Positions 8,627 through 17,941 of a stretch of 64,000 bases of DNA are shown one piece after another. A model generated the notes under the pieces. That model was given only the letters and a program-made list of their open reading frames with translations, ran no database searches and had not been told where the DNA came from. Every line of letters begins with the position of its first letter. Within the stretch, counting starts at the first letter, position 1. This DNA is from Chitinophaga tropicalis (GTDB lineage Bacteria > Bacteroidota > Bacteroidia > Chitinophagales > Chitinophagaceae): contig NZ_WRXN01000004.1 in the NCBI RefSeq assembly GCF_009758205.1, forward strand, positions 489,685-553,684, in the 5' to 3' direction. The translations under genes and the position numbers were made by a program.

Positions 8627-11600
8627 CTAATTGTCTTTATTTTTAATGTTTGTTATATACTGTGAAGGCAACATACTAAACTCTTCCTTGAAAAATTTGG
8701 TAAAGATCTTGGGATCATTAAATCCTACCTCGTATGCAATTTCGGCAATTGACATTCCGCTTTTATCCAATAGTTGAGCAGCTCTTTTCAAGCGGATTGA
8801 ACGGATAAACTCTAATGGCGACCTGCCGGTAAGCGAAACTATCTTTCTATAAAAGGTAACGCGGCTCATGCACATTTCACGGCTGAGGTCTTCTACTGAA
8901 AAATCAGAGTTATCTATTTGTTTTTCAACAGCTTCCAATGCCTGTTTCAGGAATTTTTCGTCCACAGGGGTTATTGTAACCTCTCCGGGATTTACTTCAA
9001 TCTGCTTCTGGAACCTTTTCTGCAACAGTTTTTGCTGTGCCAGCAGGTTATTGATACGTGAAGCCAGTATCTCAAAGGTGAATGGTTTTGTAATGTAATC
9101 GTTCACACCGGCTTTCAAGCCTTCCAGCTGTTTCTCTTCGCTTCCCATAGCTGTAAGCAAAACAATGGGAATATGGGCAGTGAGTGTTTCGGTCTTAACT
9201 TTTTTGGCCAGTTCAACGCCGTCCATTAAAGGCATCATAATGTCACTCACCACCAGGTCAGGGTTTAGCTGTTTTATTCTTTCCCAGCCTTCTTTTCCAT
9301 TCGTGGCTTCTTCTATATGATATTGCCCTTTCAGGTTGTCCTTCAAATAAAAGCGAAGGTCCTCATTGTCTTCTACTATGAGTATGGTTTTCCTCTTATC
9401 TCCCTTTTTACTTTCCTCTAATTCCAATGGTTCTCCATTTTCTGCTGGTAAAGGGGAGGCTGCTGCCCGGGCCGAAGATTCATAGATTTTCTTTGCAGGA
9501 AGAAGCACCGTAAAACAGGTACCCTGATCCGGCTCACTTTTTACAGTGATGATCCCGTTATGCAATTTTACAAACTCTTTTGTAATGGCCAGGCCGATCC
9601 CGGTTCCCTGGTTCACCATGCTTTCCGGGACCTCTGTCTGAAAGAACCGTTCAAATATCTTTTCATGCTGACCGGCCGGGATCCCGATACCGGTATCTTT
9701 TACTTCAATGGCAAGTGTTCCATCTCCTTCATTATTCACGGGTGGCTGATAGATGAGATTAAGCCCCACAGCGCCGTTATCATACGTATATTTAAACGCA
9801 TTCGAAAGCAGGTTGAACAGGATTTTTTCAATTTTATCCTTATCGAAATAAATTTCCAGGCTGTCAATGTTAGCTGAGAAAGAAAATTGGATCTTTTTCT
9901 TTTCCGCAATATCGGTAAAGGAGTAACTGGTATCCTTACAAAACCCTACAATGTCGCCTATAGAAGGATGTAATCTTACTTCCTGTACTTCCATCTTTCT
10001 GAAATCAAGGAGCTGGTTTACCAGGTTCAATAAGCGCTTTGCATTACGCTGCACCAGGTTTAACTGCTTTACCTGCTCTTCATCCGTAGTATGCTTAATG
10101 ATCTTGTCTAATGGGGCAATGATAAGACTTAATGGTGTGCGGAATTCATGGCTCACATTGGTAAAGAATTTTGTCTTTAACTGTTCCAGCGCATGGGCTC
10201 TTTCAGCTTCCCGGCGTTGTTGCTGTACTTCAAAGCGCATGTGTATCCTGTCTAGAGTAATACGCCGGATAAGTAAAAACAATCCTGCAGCGACCAATAT
10301 ATAAATAATATATGCAAGGGGGCTTCGCCAGAATGGCGGTTCTATATTGATCTGCAAGGTCTTAACACTACTCCAGGAACCATCCCTGTCCAGGACCTTT
10401 ACTTTAAAAACATAATGACCAGGATTAAGGTTGGTATAAGTAGCTCTTCTTTCACTGCCATCGGCATAAAACCAGTCTGTATTAAACCCTTCCAGCATGT
10501 ATGCATACTTATTATAAGTATTGCCGCCGAAATCAAGTGAAGCAAATTCAATAGAGAAAACGTTCTCTTTATACTTCAGGTCTATATGCTGTGATTTTGA
10601 TAAAGATTGCGGCAGCAGGACCCTGTTATTGATCAGCTCTCCCGGGGCAACATTTTTATTTAAGATCTGCAAGCTGGTAAATACAATTTTAGGATGATAA
10701 GCCCGCTTTTTTATGTTATCCGGATCAATGATATTAAAACCAAAAGGGCCTCCGAAGATCAATTCACCTGCCCGTGTTTTAAGTGCTGCATTGTCATTAA
10801 ATTCGCGGTTCTGCAGATTGTTCGTCTCATCATAGTTAATAACAGAGAAGGTAAGTCCGTTACTATTTTGTTTTGGAATGGCATTACACACTCCATTGGG
10901 TGTAGAAAACCACAATGTCTGATGATTATCTTCAAGAATATCCAGGATCATGTTATCGGGCAGGCCATCTGAGGTAGTGAATATTTGAAATTCTTTTGTC
11001 TGCTCGTTAAACAAATTCAAACCTTCCGAAGTCCCCAGCCAGATCCGTCCTTTGCTGTCTTCCAGGATAGAAGAAATAACATTGTTGCTTAAACTATTCT
11101 TATTATTTGTATGCTGATAAGAGACCGGAACACTTTTATTCTTTTCAAAAACGGTCACCCCGCCATTTGTCCCGATCCATAAATTACCCTTTCCGTCCTG
11201 CAGGATACTGGAAATATAATCGGAAAGTACAGCCCCTGCCCTGGCTTTATAATGGTCAAACTTGTTTGTGCTCCTGTTAAAACGATTCAGGCCGCCGCCC
11301 AAAGTGCCTATCCATAAATTCTGCTCCCGGTCCTCAAATATTTCCCAGACCCTGTTGTCTCCCAGGCTGGAAGAATCGCGGTCATCATGCCGGTAGTGTG
11401 TAAACTTCCTACCGTCAAAACTGTCAAGACCACCCAGGTAAGTTCCAATCCAGAGCATACCTGTATGATCGATCCACAAACTTACCACTACGTTTGCCGT
11501 CAGGCTGTTTTGATTGTTTGAATCATGCAGGTACTGATTGAAAGTATTGTTTTTCCTGTCAAAATAGATGAGCCCTCCGCCATTGGTACCGATCCAGAGA

Positions 11601-12766
11601 TTACCAGACCTGTCTTCAACAAAACGGTTTACATCATCATATTGAAGGCTCTTTGCATTCATTTCCTGGTGATGATAATATGGGAATTGTACGATGTTGC
11701 TGTTTAAATAATTTACCCCCTGCTTGTATGTTCCCAGCCAGATAATGCCGTTATCGTCTTTATAGATTGCGTTGATACTGTTCTGGCTAAGGCTTTTGGG
11801 ATCTTTTGGATCATTCAGCAGGTAACTGGTTTTGAAGCCGTTTTTCTTATCGATCAGGGTTACGCCGCCATGGTCTGTTCCTACCCAGATAATACCATCG
11901 TTATCCTGAACGATCTGGCTTACTACTTCTGAGCTCAACCTGGATGGAGAGGAATTTTTATTAAACAGTTTGATCGTATTGTCCTGTGGATGAAAAAGAA
12001 AAACGCCATAGGTGTAACACCAGACCCAAACATCTCCATCATTGTCTATAAAAAGGCTATTGAAATTATTCCCTTTATGCTGTTCCTGTAAAACGGTGCT
12101 GGAGAATATAACTTTATCTGATGCTATATCATATTGCTGCAAAAATCCACTCTCGTATACGATCCATAACTTTCCGTCTTTTGTTTCTTTAACAGAAGTG
12201 ATCTTTCCTGGAGAATTCAAAGCATCCTGCCGGACGAATGGTTTTGCTCTTTTATCAATATCTGAATATAGATATAGACCTAAATCATAGTAAAGAAACC
12301 AGTATCTGCCATTGTTCCCCTTTACGACATTCGCAATCGTACTACGAGGTAGCCCCAGGAGCTGCAAATATCTAAAATAATCCTGCTCAAATCCTTCTGT
12401 ATCCGGATTATAAATGCATGCTCCTCCCATTGTTGCTACCCACATCTTTCTATCGGGAAGCTCATAAAGCGACAGCACATTGTTATCCTTCAGTGAAGAG
12501 CTATCATTGCGATTTTTACGGAATATTCTGCACTTGTATCTATCGTAACGGTTAAGTCCGCCCGTGGTGCCAAACCATAGAAACCCGTCAGGATCTTTCA
12601 GCACGGCATTCACCCGGTTGTGTGAAAGTCCGCTGTACATATCAAGTTTGGAGAAATTGTAATGGTTGCTCTGAGCAAAAATCCAACCCCGCAGCAGCAA
12701 TAAAACAACTGCAACAAAAACAAATTTAAGATAATGCAAAACAGACTCTATCATTTTACGTTTCAT
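8627..12766 (-). CDS. Hybrid two-component system regulator (HTCS)
   Basis: A 1379-residue one-protein two-component system that senses glycan pieces in the periplasm and activates the adjacent locus. Order: signal/TM segment (about 12-31); a double seven-bladed Reg_prop beta-propeller (about 35-690) with repeated motifs such as GFLWFGTTGGLNRYD and GNLWIGTNGG; a Y_Y_Y domain (about 705-800, ending GSWSSVKTLQINI); TM helix (about 812-832); HisKA with phospho-acceptor His873 in NVSHEFRTPL; HATPase_c (NLLSNAFKYT, DTGIGIP, GTGIGLAITKE); a receiver domain (ILIVEDNEDLRFYL) with acceptor Asp1175 in SDIMMPLMDG; and a C-terminal AraC-type HTH (about 1275-1375, MSIAEIAYEVGFNDPKIFTKFF). All key residues are intact. 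It faces the same way as the SusC gene, 357 bp upstream of it. The ligand is probably an oligosaccharide of the locus glycan. Confidence 0.96.
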   Translation of the reverse strand: MKRKMIESVLHYLKFVFVAVVLLLLRGWIFAQSNHYNFSKLDMYSGLSHNRVNAVLKDPDGFLWFGTTGGLNRYDRYKCRIFRKNRNDSSSLKDNNVLSLYELPDRKMWVATMGGACIYNPDTEGFEQDYFRYLQLLGLPRSTIANVVKGNNGRYWFLYYDLGLYLYSDIDKRAKPFVRQDALNSPGKITSVKETKDGKLWIVYESGFLQQYDIASDKVIFSSTVLQEQHKGNNFNSLFIDNDGDVWVWCYTYGVFLFHPQDNTIKLFNKNSSPSRLSSEVVSQIVQDNDGIIWVGTDHGGVTLIDKKNGFKTSYLLNDPKDPKSLSQNSINAIYKDDNGIIWLGTYKQGVNYLNSNIVQFPYYHHQEMNAKSLQYDDVNRFVEDRSGNLWIGTNGGGLIYFDRKNNTFNQYLHDSNNQNSLTANVVVSLWIDHTGMLWIGTYLGGLDSFDGRKFTHYRHDDRDSSSLGDNRVWEIFEDREQNLWIGTLGGGLNRFNRSTNKFDHYKARAGAVLSDYISSILQDGKGNLWIGTNGGVTVFEKNKSVPVSYQHTNNKNSLSNNVISSILEDSKGRIWLGTSEGLNLFNEQTKEFQIFTTSDGLPDNMILDILEDNHQTLWFSTPNGVCNAIPKQNSNGLTFSVINYDETNNLQNREFNDNAALKTRAGELIFGGPFGFNIIDPDNIKKRAYHPKIVFTSLQILNKNVAPGELINNRVLLPQSLSKSQHIDLKYKENVFSIEFASLDFGGNTYNKYAYMLEGFNTDWFYADGSERRATYTNLNPGHYVFKVKVLDRDGSWSSVKTLQINIEPPFWRSPLAYIIYILVAAGLFLLIRRITLDRIHMRFEVQQQRREAERAHALEQLKTKFFTNVSHEFRTPLSLIIAPLDKIIKHTTDEEQVKQLNLVQRNAKRLLNLVNQLLDFRKMEVQEVRLHPSIGDIVGFCKDTSYSFTDIAEKKKIQFSFSANIDSLEIYFDKDKIEKILFNLLSNAFKYTYDNGAVGLNLIYQPPVNNEGDGTLAIEVKDTGIGIPAGQHEKIFERFFQTEVPESMVNQGTGIGLAITKEFVKLHNGIITVKSEPDQGTCFTVLLPAKKIYESSARAAASPLPAENGEPLELEESKKGDKRKTILIVEDNEDLRFYLKDNLKGQYHIEEATNGKEGWERIKQLNPDLVVSDIMMPLMDGVELAKKVKTETLTAHIPIVLLTAMGSEEKQLEGLKAGVNDYITKPFTFEILASRINNLLAQQKLLQKRFQKQIEVNPGEVTITPVDEKFLKQALEAVEKQIDNSDFSVEDLSREMCMSRVTFYRKIVSLTGRSPLEFIRSIRLKRAAQLLDKSGMSIAEIAYEVGFNDPKIFTKFFKEEFSMLPSQYITNIKNKDN

Positions 12767-13118
12767 TGTTCAAAATCTCCCATCATAGGGAAGGAATTAT
12801 ACCAGCGCCCGTTTATAGCTACAATTTCAGCTGGGCTCCAAATATAATTGATAACCGGGAAATTTATAAACCTGCAATTCACGGTAGTGCCCTTGTCAGA
12901 AGCTTTATCATGCTCAATGCGAAGAAATTGCTCAAAAAATCGCTTTTACCTTCGGTAAAAGCGATTTTTTGGGGTGTTTTTGCCTGCAGCCGGCCAGGAA
13001 ACAAATTAAGGATATTCATACTATTATCCCGATAGAAAATTAAAAAGTCAACAATTTTTGGCAGTCTGCTCTACAACGATTTAATTTACATAAGCATATC
13101 AACCTATATACAGCCCAT
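12767..13118. other. Divergent intergenic region with terminator-like palindrome
   Basis: A 352-bp stretch between the divergent hybrid regulator (minus) and AraC gene (plus). Its main feature is the 17-bp-arm hairpin at 12934-12970 followed by the G+C-rich segment GCCTGCAGCCGGCC. The rest is A+T-rich. No TAnnTTTG box was seen with confidence for either gene. Confidence 0.5.
12934..12970. repeat. Palindromic element, copy 1 (terminator-like hairpin)
   Basis: Arms 12934-12950 and 12954-12970 are perfect inverted copies (17 bp) around a TTC loop; the arms start with A6 and end with T6, so the structure looks like a two-way intrinsic terminator. It lies between divergent genes, where a terminator is not expected. 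A related hairpin sits at 15303-15355; both share the core AAAATCG..TTTT.CCTT.GG and a G+C-rich GCCTGC tail about 15 bp downstream. Confidence 0.75.
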
Positions 13119-13985
13119 ATGAGAAAGGGAATGAACCTCGCATCATTCGACATTTTCAAATATATAAAGTATAATTTTTTTAAAGCAACGAATACCCAAT
13201 ATATGTTGCTTGACGATGACACGTTTAAAGTGGCAGACATCCGTTTCCCGATCCGCAATTTTTTCTATGGTATAGGTATAACTTATGGTGGTAAAGACAC
13301 TGTTCGTATTGCAAACAATGAATATGTAATAAGTAAAGGCAGTTGTATTGCTATTGGCCCCGGCACTATTTCCCAATGGCTGAACGAATCTACTGCGCTT
13401 ACAGATACGGTACTGTTTACGCGGGACTTTTTAAAGAACTTCCTGCATGCCGGTTTTCCGGATTCACTTCCGTTCTTCTTACCCGGCGGTAATCATGTAA
13501 TTCAATTAAATGCGGCGCAATTAAAGCAAATGAGGTTACTGTTCAATACCCTTAAAGCATTCAGGGATGATGAAGCTATTGTGACCGGTATTGTTTACTC
13601 CATCCTGATGCTTGCAAAAAAAATGTACGACATCGACCTTACTCATAAGCTGAATGGGCTTACCCATAAACAAAAGCTGGTCCGGCAATTTCAAAGCCTT
13701 GTTGTTGAACATTTCTTAACAAAACGAACAGTTGATTTTTATGCCAGGGAAATGAACATAACTTCCAAATACCTGAGTGAGATCCTGCTAGCCGAAATTG
13801 GAAAACCTGCCAAAGCGCTGATCGATGAAACAGTATTCCTGGAAGCCAAAACACTATTGAGGCAAACAACTATGTCTGTACAGGAAATAGCTAACTGGCT
13901 TAACTTTCCGGAAACTTCGAACTTTATCAAGGCTTTTAAAAAAAGAGAAAACCTGACGCCTGCCGCATACCGGAAACATCAATAA
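13119..13985 (+). CDS. AraC family transcriptional regulator
   Basis: A 288-residue regulator with an N-terminal cupin-like sensing part (about 25-160: GKDTVRIANNEYVISKGSC, AIGPGTISQW) and a C-terminal AraC HTH (about 190-288) with YAREMNITSKYLSEILLAE and the second helix-turn-helix MSVQEIANWLNFPETSNF IKAFKKRE, ending LTPAAYRKHQ. A second ATG at 13131 has an AAAGGGA ribosome-binding-like stretch just before it, so the true protein may start four residues later. It is 92 bp upstream of the epoxide hydrolase gene on the same strand and may control it. Confidence 0.9.
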   Translation: MRKGMNLASFDIFKYIKYNFFKATNTQYMLLDDDTFKVADIRFPIRNFFYGIGITYGGKDTVRIANNEYVISKGSCIAIGPGTISQWLNESTALTDTVLFTRDFLKNFLHAGFPDSLPFFLPGGNHVIQLNAAQLKQMRLLFNTLKAFRDDEAIVTGIVYSILMLAKKMYDIDLTHKLNGLTHKQKLVRQFQSLVVEHFLTKRTVDFYAREMNITSKYLSEILLAEIGKPAKALIDETVFLEAKTLLRQTTMSVQEIANWLNFPETSNFIKAFKKRENLTPAAYRKHQ

Positions 13986-14077
13986 TATCTTACCGAAAAA
14001 AGTACCATTGTTGCCGACATTTGGATAATTGTGTTGATAGTTTTTGAAGCAACTTTACTGTAACAAAACTAAAACGT

Positions 14078-15286
14078 ATGAATAACACAATCAGCCCGTT
14101 CACAATCAGCATTCCCCAGGAGGAAATTAATGATCTCAATCAAAGATTAGCCTTATCACGCTTTCCGGCAGGAAAGACCAATGACTGGAAATGTGGAGCG
14201 CCTGTTTCTTATCTGCAAAAAATTGCGAACTATTGGCAAACAGCATTTAACTGGAAAAAGCAGGAAGCCTGGTTGAATCAGTATCCGCAATACATTGCCA
14301 GTATAAATGACCAACCCATACATTTCCTGCACGTTAAATCCGCCGATCCTGACGCCATTCCATTAATGCTCATACATGGTTATCCCAGCTCATTTGTTGA
14401 GTTTATAAAAATAATTGATCTGCTTACCAATCCTTTACCGCATAAGACGAAACCGACCGTTTCTTTTCATTTGATCATTCCTTCCATACCGGGCTTTGGC
14501 TTCTCCATCCCAACAGGTGACGAAAGTTGGGACATGATAAAAATAGCATCGGTTTTTGCAGAGCTGATGACCACATTAGGATACGAAAAATTTGCAGTAC
14601 ATGGTACCGATATGGGCGCCGGCATTACAGGCATGTTATCTGCAGTTGCTGGACACCGGTTACTGGGAACGCATGTAAATACTGATTACACAGCTGTAAC
14701 AGGTATGGGTATGTTGCCACAGGACCTGCAATCCTTTTCAGACGATGAAAAGAAACAAATCTCCGCGTTCAGGGATTATGAAAAACATGAAACTGCCTAT
14801 CTGAAAATATTATCAACAAAGCCACAAACATTGGCATATGCACTTACCGATAGTCCTATAGGTTTATTAAGCTGGATCATGGAGAAATTCAGGACATGGA
14901 CAAATGCTTCGAAACATCTGCCTGAAGATGCCATTGAGTTAGATCTTCTGCTTACCAATATTTCAATTTACTGGTTCAATAAACTTGGCGCATCTACTGC
15001 CTATACATTGTACGATGGCATGAATATGCAGTTTAACTGGAATGCGCAAAGCGGTGATGCCAATGCACAACAACCAGCAGAACAATCATGGGCCCCGCCA
15101 AAAGTGCCGTCGGGAATGGCAGCATTTGGCGGCGATGGCGTACTCCTGAAAAAATTATTAGGGCCTATGGGTAACCCTGACAGGTGGAGCTCTTATGATG
15201 AGGGTTTACACTTTCCGGCGATGGAATGTCCTGAGCTGCTGGCGAAAGATATATATAGTTTCTTTCAGGATGCAGTGCATCCATAA
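14078..15286 (+). CDS. Epoxide hydrolase family alpha/beta hydrolase (EHN domain)
   Basis: A 402-residue cytoplasmic alpha/beta hydrolase with the N-terminal EHN cap domain (residues about 4-110: FTISIPQEEINDLNQRLALS, the usual start of microsomal-type epoxide hydrolases). The oxyanion motif HGYPSS is at about residue 106-111; the nucleophile is Asp178 in HGTDMGAG, as expected for epoxide hydrolases rather than the Ser of esterases; the catalytic His is His378 in EGLHFPAME. Such enzymes open epoxides to diols, but the natural substrate here is unknown. No signal peptide. The gene is followed by a long hairpin and faces the thioredoxin gene. Confidence 0.88.
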   Translation: MNNTISPFTISIPQEEINDLNQRLALSRFPAGKTNDWKCGAPVSYLQKIANYWQTAFNWKKQEAWLNQYPQYIASINDQPIHFLHVKSADPDAIPLMLIHGYPSSFVEFIKIIDLLTNPLPHKTKPTVSFHLIIPSIPGFGFSIPTGDESWDMIKIASVFAELMTTLGYEKFAVHGTDMGAGITGMLSAVAGHRLLGTHVNTDYTAVTGMGMLPQDLQSFSDDEKKQISAFRDYEKHETAYLKILSTKPQTLAYALTDSPIGLLSWIMEKFRTWTNASKHLPEDAIELDLLLTNISIYWFNKLGASTAYTLYDGMNMQFNWNAQSGDANAQQPAEQSWAPPKVPSGMAAFGGDGVLLKKLLGPMGNPDRWSSYDEGLHFPAMECPELLAKDIYSFFQDAVHP

Positions 15287-15302
15287 GATACTCCATACTA
15301 AA

Positions 15303-15355
15303 GACATGCCCAAAAATCGATTTTGCCTTTGGCAAATTGATTTTTTGGGCATGTC
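15303..15355. terminator. Bidirectional terminator-like hairpin (palindromic element copy 2)
   Basis: An inverted repeat with outer arms GACATGCCCAAAAA and TTTTTGGGCATGTC and a loop around CCTTTGG. It lies between the convergent epoxide hydrolase and TlpA-like genes and could stop transcription from both sides. The inner sequence is closely related to the hairpin at 12934-12970, and both are followed by a GCCTGC-type G+C-rich tail. Confidence 0.8.
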
Positions 15356-15406
15356 TATCTGGCCTGCGGCCTGCTAATAATTTAAACCGGTGCACAACAT
15401 AACAGC

Positions 15407-16516
15407 CTAATGAATAAGCCTGGCCACTTCACTTTCCAATGCCTCTCCCCGTAAGTTCTTTGCTACTATCTTTCCCGAAGGATCTATCAGGAAGTTCTGA
15501 GGTATTGCCCTTATGTTATACAACCTGGCAGCCTTACTATTCCAGTACTCCAGGTCCGACACCTGGGTCCAGGGCAGTCCGTCATGCTGTATCGCTGCCA
15601 GCCAGGCATCCCTTTTACCTGCCTGATCCAATGATACGCCCAGCACGGTAAAGTTCCTGTCCTTATACTTGTTATACACTTTAACAACATTGGGATTTTC
15701 TGCCCGGCAGGGGCCACACCAGGAGGCCCAGAAATCAAGCAGCACATATTTCCCCCTGAAATCAGATAGACGGACCGGTTTTCCGTTCACATCATTTTCT
15801 GTAAAATCAGGCGCGATAGACCCGATTGACGTCGGCCCGGTATCAAACAATTCATTGCCCAGTTTTTTTCCTGCAACAGTGTTTCTGATTTCCGGAGACA
15901 GTTGCCTGAATAACGACCCTGTCTGTGTAACGGGGAGCTGACCAGCCAGTTCTATCAATGTCTCGAGGCTTATATAGGAACCAGGATGATGCATGATGTA
16001 AGCACATTTCAAAGAATCCCGCTGCTTAAGCATCTGCTTTGCCTTATCATACAAAGTAAGTATGAACGTACTATCGACCGTCTGCCCGGCAGTAGCTTTT
16101 CTATAACTTTCGTCCAGCTGTAAGGAAAGCGCATCTCCCGGCGCCAGGACCTCCCTGTAATAAGCGGCATATTGCGCATTGATCTTCCCGCCCTTCACCA
16201 CTGCATGCTGCAGCAAATCCGTACCTTTAATACTGATCACTCCCGGTTCCAGGTAGAAAGTGATCGCATCTTCACTTTTCCCGATCACGATACTTACCTT
16301 CTCCGGATCTGTAACTACTCCTTTGAAAGTAAATCTGCCACCGGACAACTCCGCTGAATCAGCCACCCGCTCGTTTGTCCAGCCCAGTGAATAGATCAGA
16401 TAAGCCTTTGCCGGCGTCTTCATTTTACTAAGCTGCCCTTGTATTGTATAATGGCTCTGTGCAATGGTATGACCTGCAAATAAAAGCGACAGGCCTGCGA
16501 TAAGAATTTTTTTCAT
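15407..16516 (-). CDS. TlpA-like thioredoxin with DUF4369 domain
   Basis: A 369-residue exported thiol-disulfide protein. A signal peptide (ending AGHTIAQ) leads into a DUF4369 beta-sandwich (about 22-115: YTIQGQLSKMKTPAKAYLI, ELSGGRFTFKG), a helical linker, and a C-terminal thioredoxin domain (about 235-369) with GSIAPDFTENDVNGKPVRLS and the redox pair Cys267/Cys270 in WASWCGPCRAEN, plus the cis-Pro region AIPQNFLID. Proteins of this type are periplasmic reductants in Bacteroidota and very often follow SusC/SusD genes of the sigma/FecR class. It starts 2 bp after the SusD gene stop, so it is co-transcribed with it. Confidence 0.92.
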   Translation of the reverse strand: MKKILIAGLSLLFAGHTIAQSHYTIQGQLSKMKTPAKAYLIYSLGWTNERVADSAELSGGRFTFKGVVTDPEKVSIVIGKSEDAITFYLEPGVISIKGTDLLQHAVVKGGKINAQYAAYYREVLAPGDALSLQLDESYRKATAGQTVDSTFILTLYDKAKQMLKQRDSLKCAYIMHHPGSYISLETLIELAGQLPVTQTGSLFRQLSPEIRNTVAGKKLGNELFDTGPTSIGSIAPDFTENDVNGKPVRLSDFRGKYVLLDFWASWCGPCRAENPNVVKVYNKYKDRNFTVLGVSLDQAGKRDAWLAAIQHDGLPWTQVSDLEYWNSKAARLYNIRAIPQNFLIDPSGKIVAKNLRGEALESEVARLIH

Positions 16517-16518
16517 TA

Positions 16519-17928
16519 CTAATATCCAGAAGTTTGAGTAAGGTTAGGATTATAAGTGATTTCCGTTGGTGGTATTGGCCAGAATTGTTTATAAGAGGCC
16601 CATATGTTATTACCTTTTGATGCCAGCATAACAGCATCCAGCTTACCTGTGCGTCTCAGGTCAAAAAAGCGGTTCCCCATTTCGGTGAACAGCTCTACCC
16701 GGCGTTCCTGTGCAATGGCAGCCAGCAGGTCTGTTTCATTGGAAGCGGTGGTATTTGATAATCCTGCACGGTTTCTTATTACATTGATATCCTCCTGCGC
16801 CCCACCCAGGTTTTTCAGCGCTGTTCTTGCTTCTGCTCTTACCAGGTAAATGTCTGCCAGTCGCAGGATCATAGACCGCTCAGCGCCATTGGTCACCGAT
16901 TTGTACTTGTTGGGAAAATAATAAGTGGCAGCAGGTGTTATACCGGTATATGTAGTGGCCCTTACCCAGTTCGTATACCGTTCATCGTCAGGTTCAAAGC
17001 TGTTCAGCAGATCAGCCGTTAACTGTACCTGTACCAGGTAAGTGCTGACAGGATCGGTTGTCACTGTAGCTGGCATGGAGTTGTTATAGTTCTCGAATTC
17101 AGTAGTCACCACATCATTCATCATGGCCATTGACCAGATAGTCTCCTGGCTGTTCTTTAAGAATACATCGGCCAGCCGTACCAGCTTGTAAGTATCATTG
17201 TCTGCGATCACAGAATCGGCCATATCAGCCGCATGCTGCCATTCCCCTGTAGCCAGGTACATCTTTGCCAGCAGGGACTGTGCTGTGCGAAGGTTGGGGC
17301 GGGCCCTGTCAGATGTTGCCGACCCGTAACCATCCCTGTAAGTTGCTGGCAACAGGGAAGCCGCCATCTTCAGATCACTGATGATCTGCTGGTACACATC
17401 ATTCTGTGAGGCACGCGATAGCTTATTGGTTACATTAAAATCGGAAGTTAAAGCCAGCGCTACATCTCCATACAAATTAGTCAGGTAATAATAATTGAAT
17501 GCCCGTAAAAAATAACATTCACCCAACCACTGATTTTTAAAATATAACTGGGCATTTGTAGCATTTATCCCTTCTATTGCCAGGTTTAAAGCATAGATCT
17601 TGCTATAGGTAGATGACCAGTAATTCACTGTAGCAGGCGAAATGGCATCTGCATAGCACATCTTGATAGTATTGTTTGCTGACGTATTAGGCATAGGCGC
17701 CAACTCGTCTGCATACAGACCGGTAAGGCCGGGGAAACCACCAGGTCCGTCGGAGTTTAACGCCGCCAGGGAGCCTGTCACAATTGCCGATATCGAATTG
17801 TCTGATATATATGCGTCTGCCCCACCAATCGTGCCTGCAGGCAACTGACCATTATCCAGGTATTTTTTGCAGCTGGTGAACAGCAGGAATAAGGCGAATA
17901 ATTTTATAATACTGATTTTCATTTTCAT
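16519..17928 (-). CDS. SusD/RagB family nutrient-binding lipoprotein
   Basis: A 469-residue SusD homologue. Lipobox LFTSC then KKYLDNGQLP. The N-terminal TPR-like part has NQWLGECYFLRAFNYYYLTNLYGDVALA, described here in outline: the R-x-x-x-Y-F-L-R-A-F-x-Y-Y motif; the C-terminal part has MILRLADIYLVRAEA, INVIRNRAGL and AIAQERRVELFTEMGNRFFD, then WPIPPTEITYNPNLTQ. It lies 13 bp after the STN-type SusC and 2 bp before the thioredoxin gene. In loci with this thioredoxin the cargo is often peptide or glycopeptide rather than pure glycan, but nothing here fixes the substrate; no glycosidase is linked. Confidence 0.94.
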   Translation of the reverse strand: MKMKISIIKLFALFLLFTSCKKYLDNGQLPAGTIGGADAYISDNSISAIVTGSLAALNSDGPGGFPGLTGLYADELAPMPNTSANNTIKMCYADAISPATVNYWSSTYSKIYALNLAIEGINATNAQLYFKNQWLGECYFLRAFNYYYLTNLYGDVALALTSDFNVTNKLSRASQNDVYQQIISDLKMAASLLPATYRDGYGSATSDRARPNLRTAQSLLAKMYLATGEWQHAADMADSVIADNDTYKLVRLADVFLKNSQETIWSMAMMNDVVTTEFENYNNSMPATVTTDPVSTYLVQVQLTADLLNSFEPDDERYTNWVRATTYTGITPAATYYFPNKYKSVTNGAERSMILRLADIYLVRAEARTALKNLGGAQEDINVIRNRAGLSNTTASNETDLLAAIAQERRVELFTEMGNRFFDLRRTGKLDAVMLASKGNNIWASYKQFWPIPPTEITYNPNLTQTSGY

Positions 17929-17941
17929 CTCAGTTAATTAG

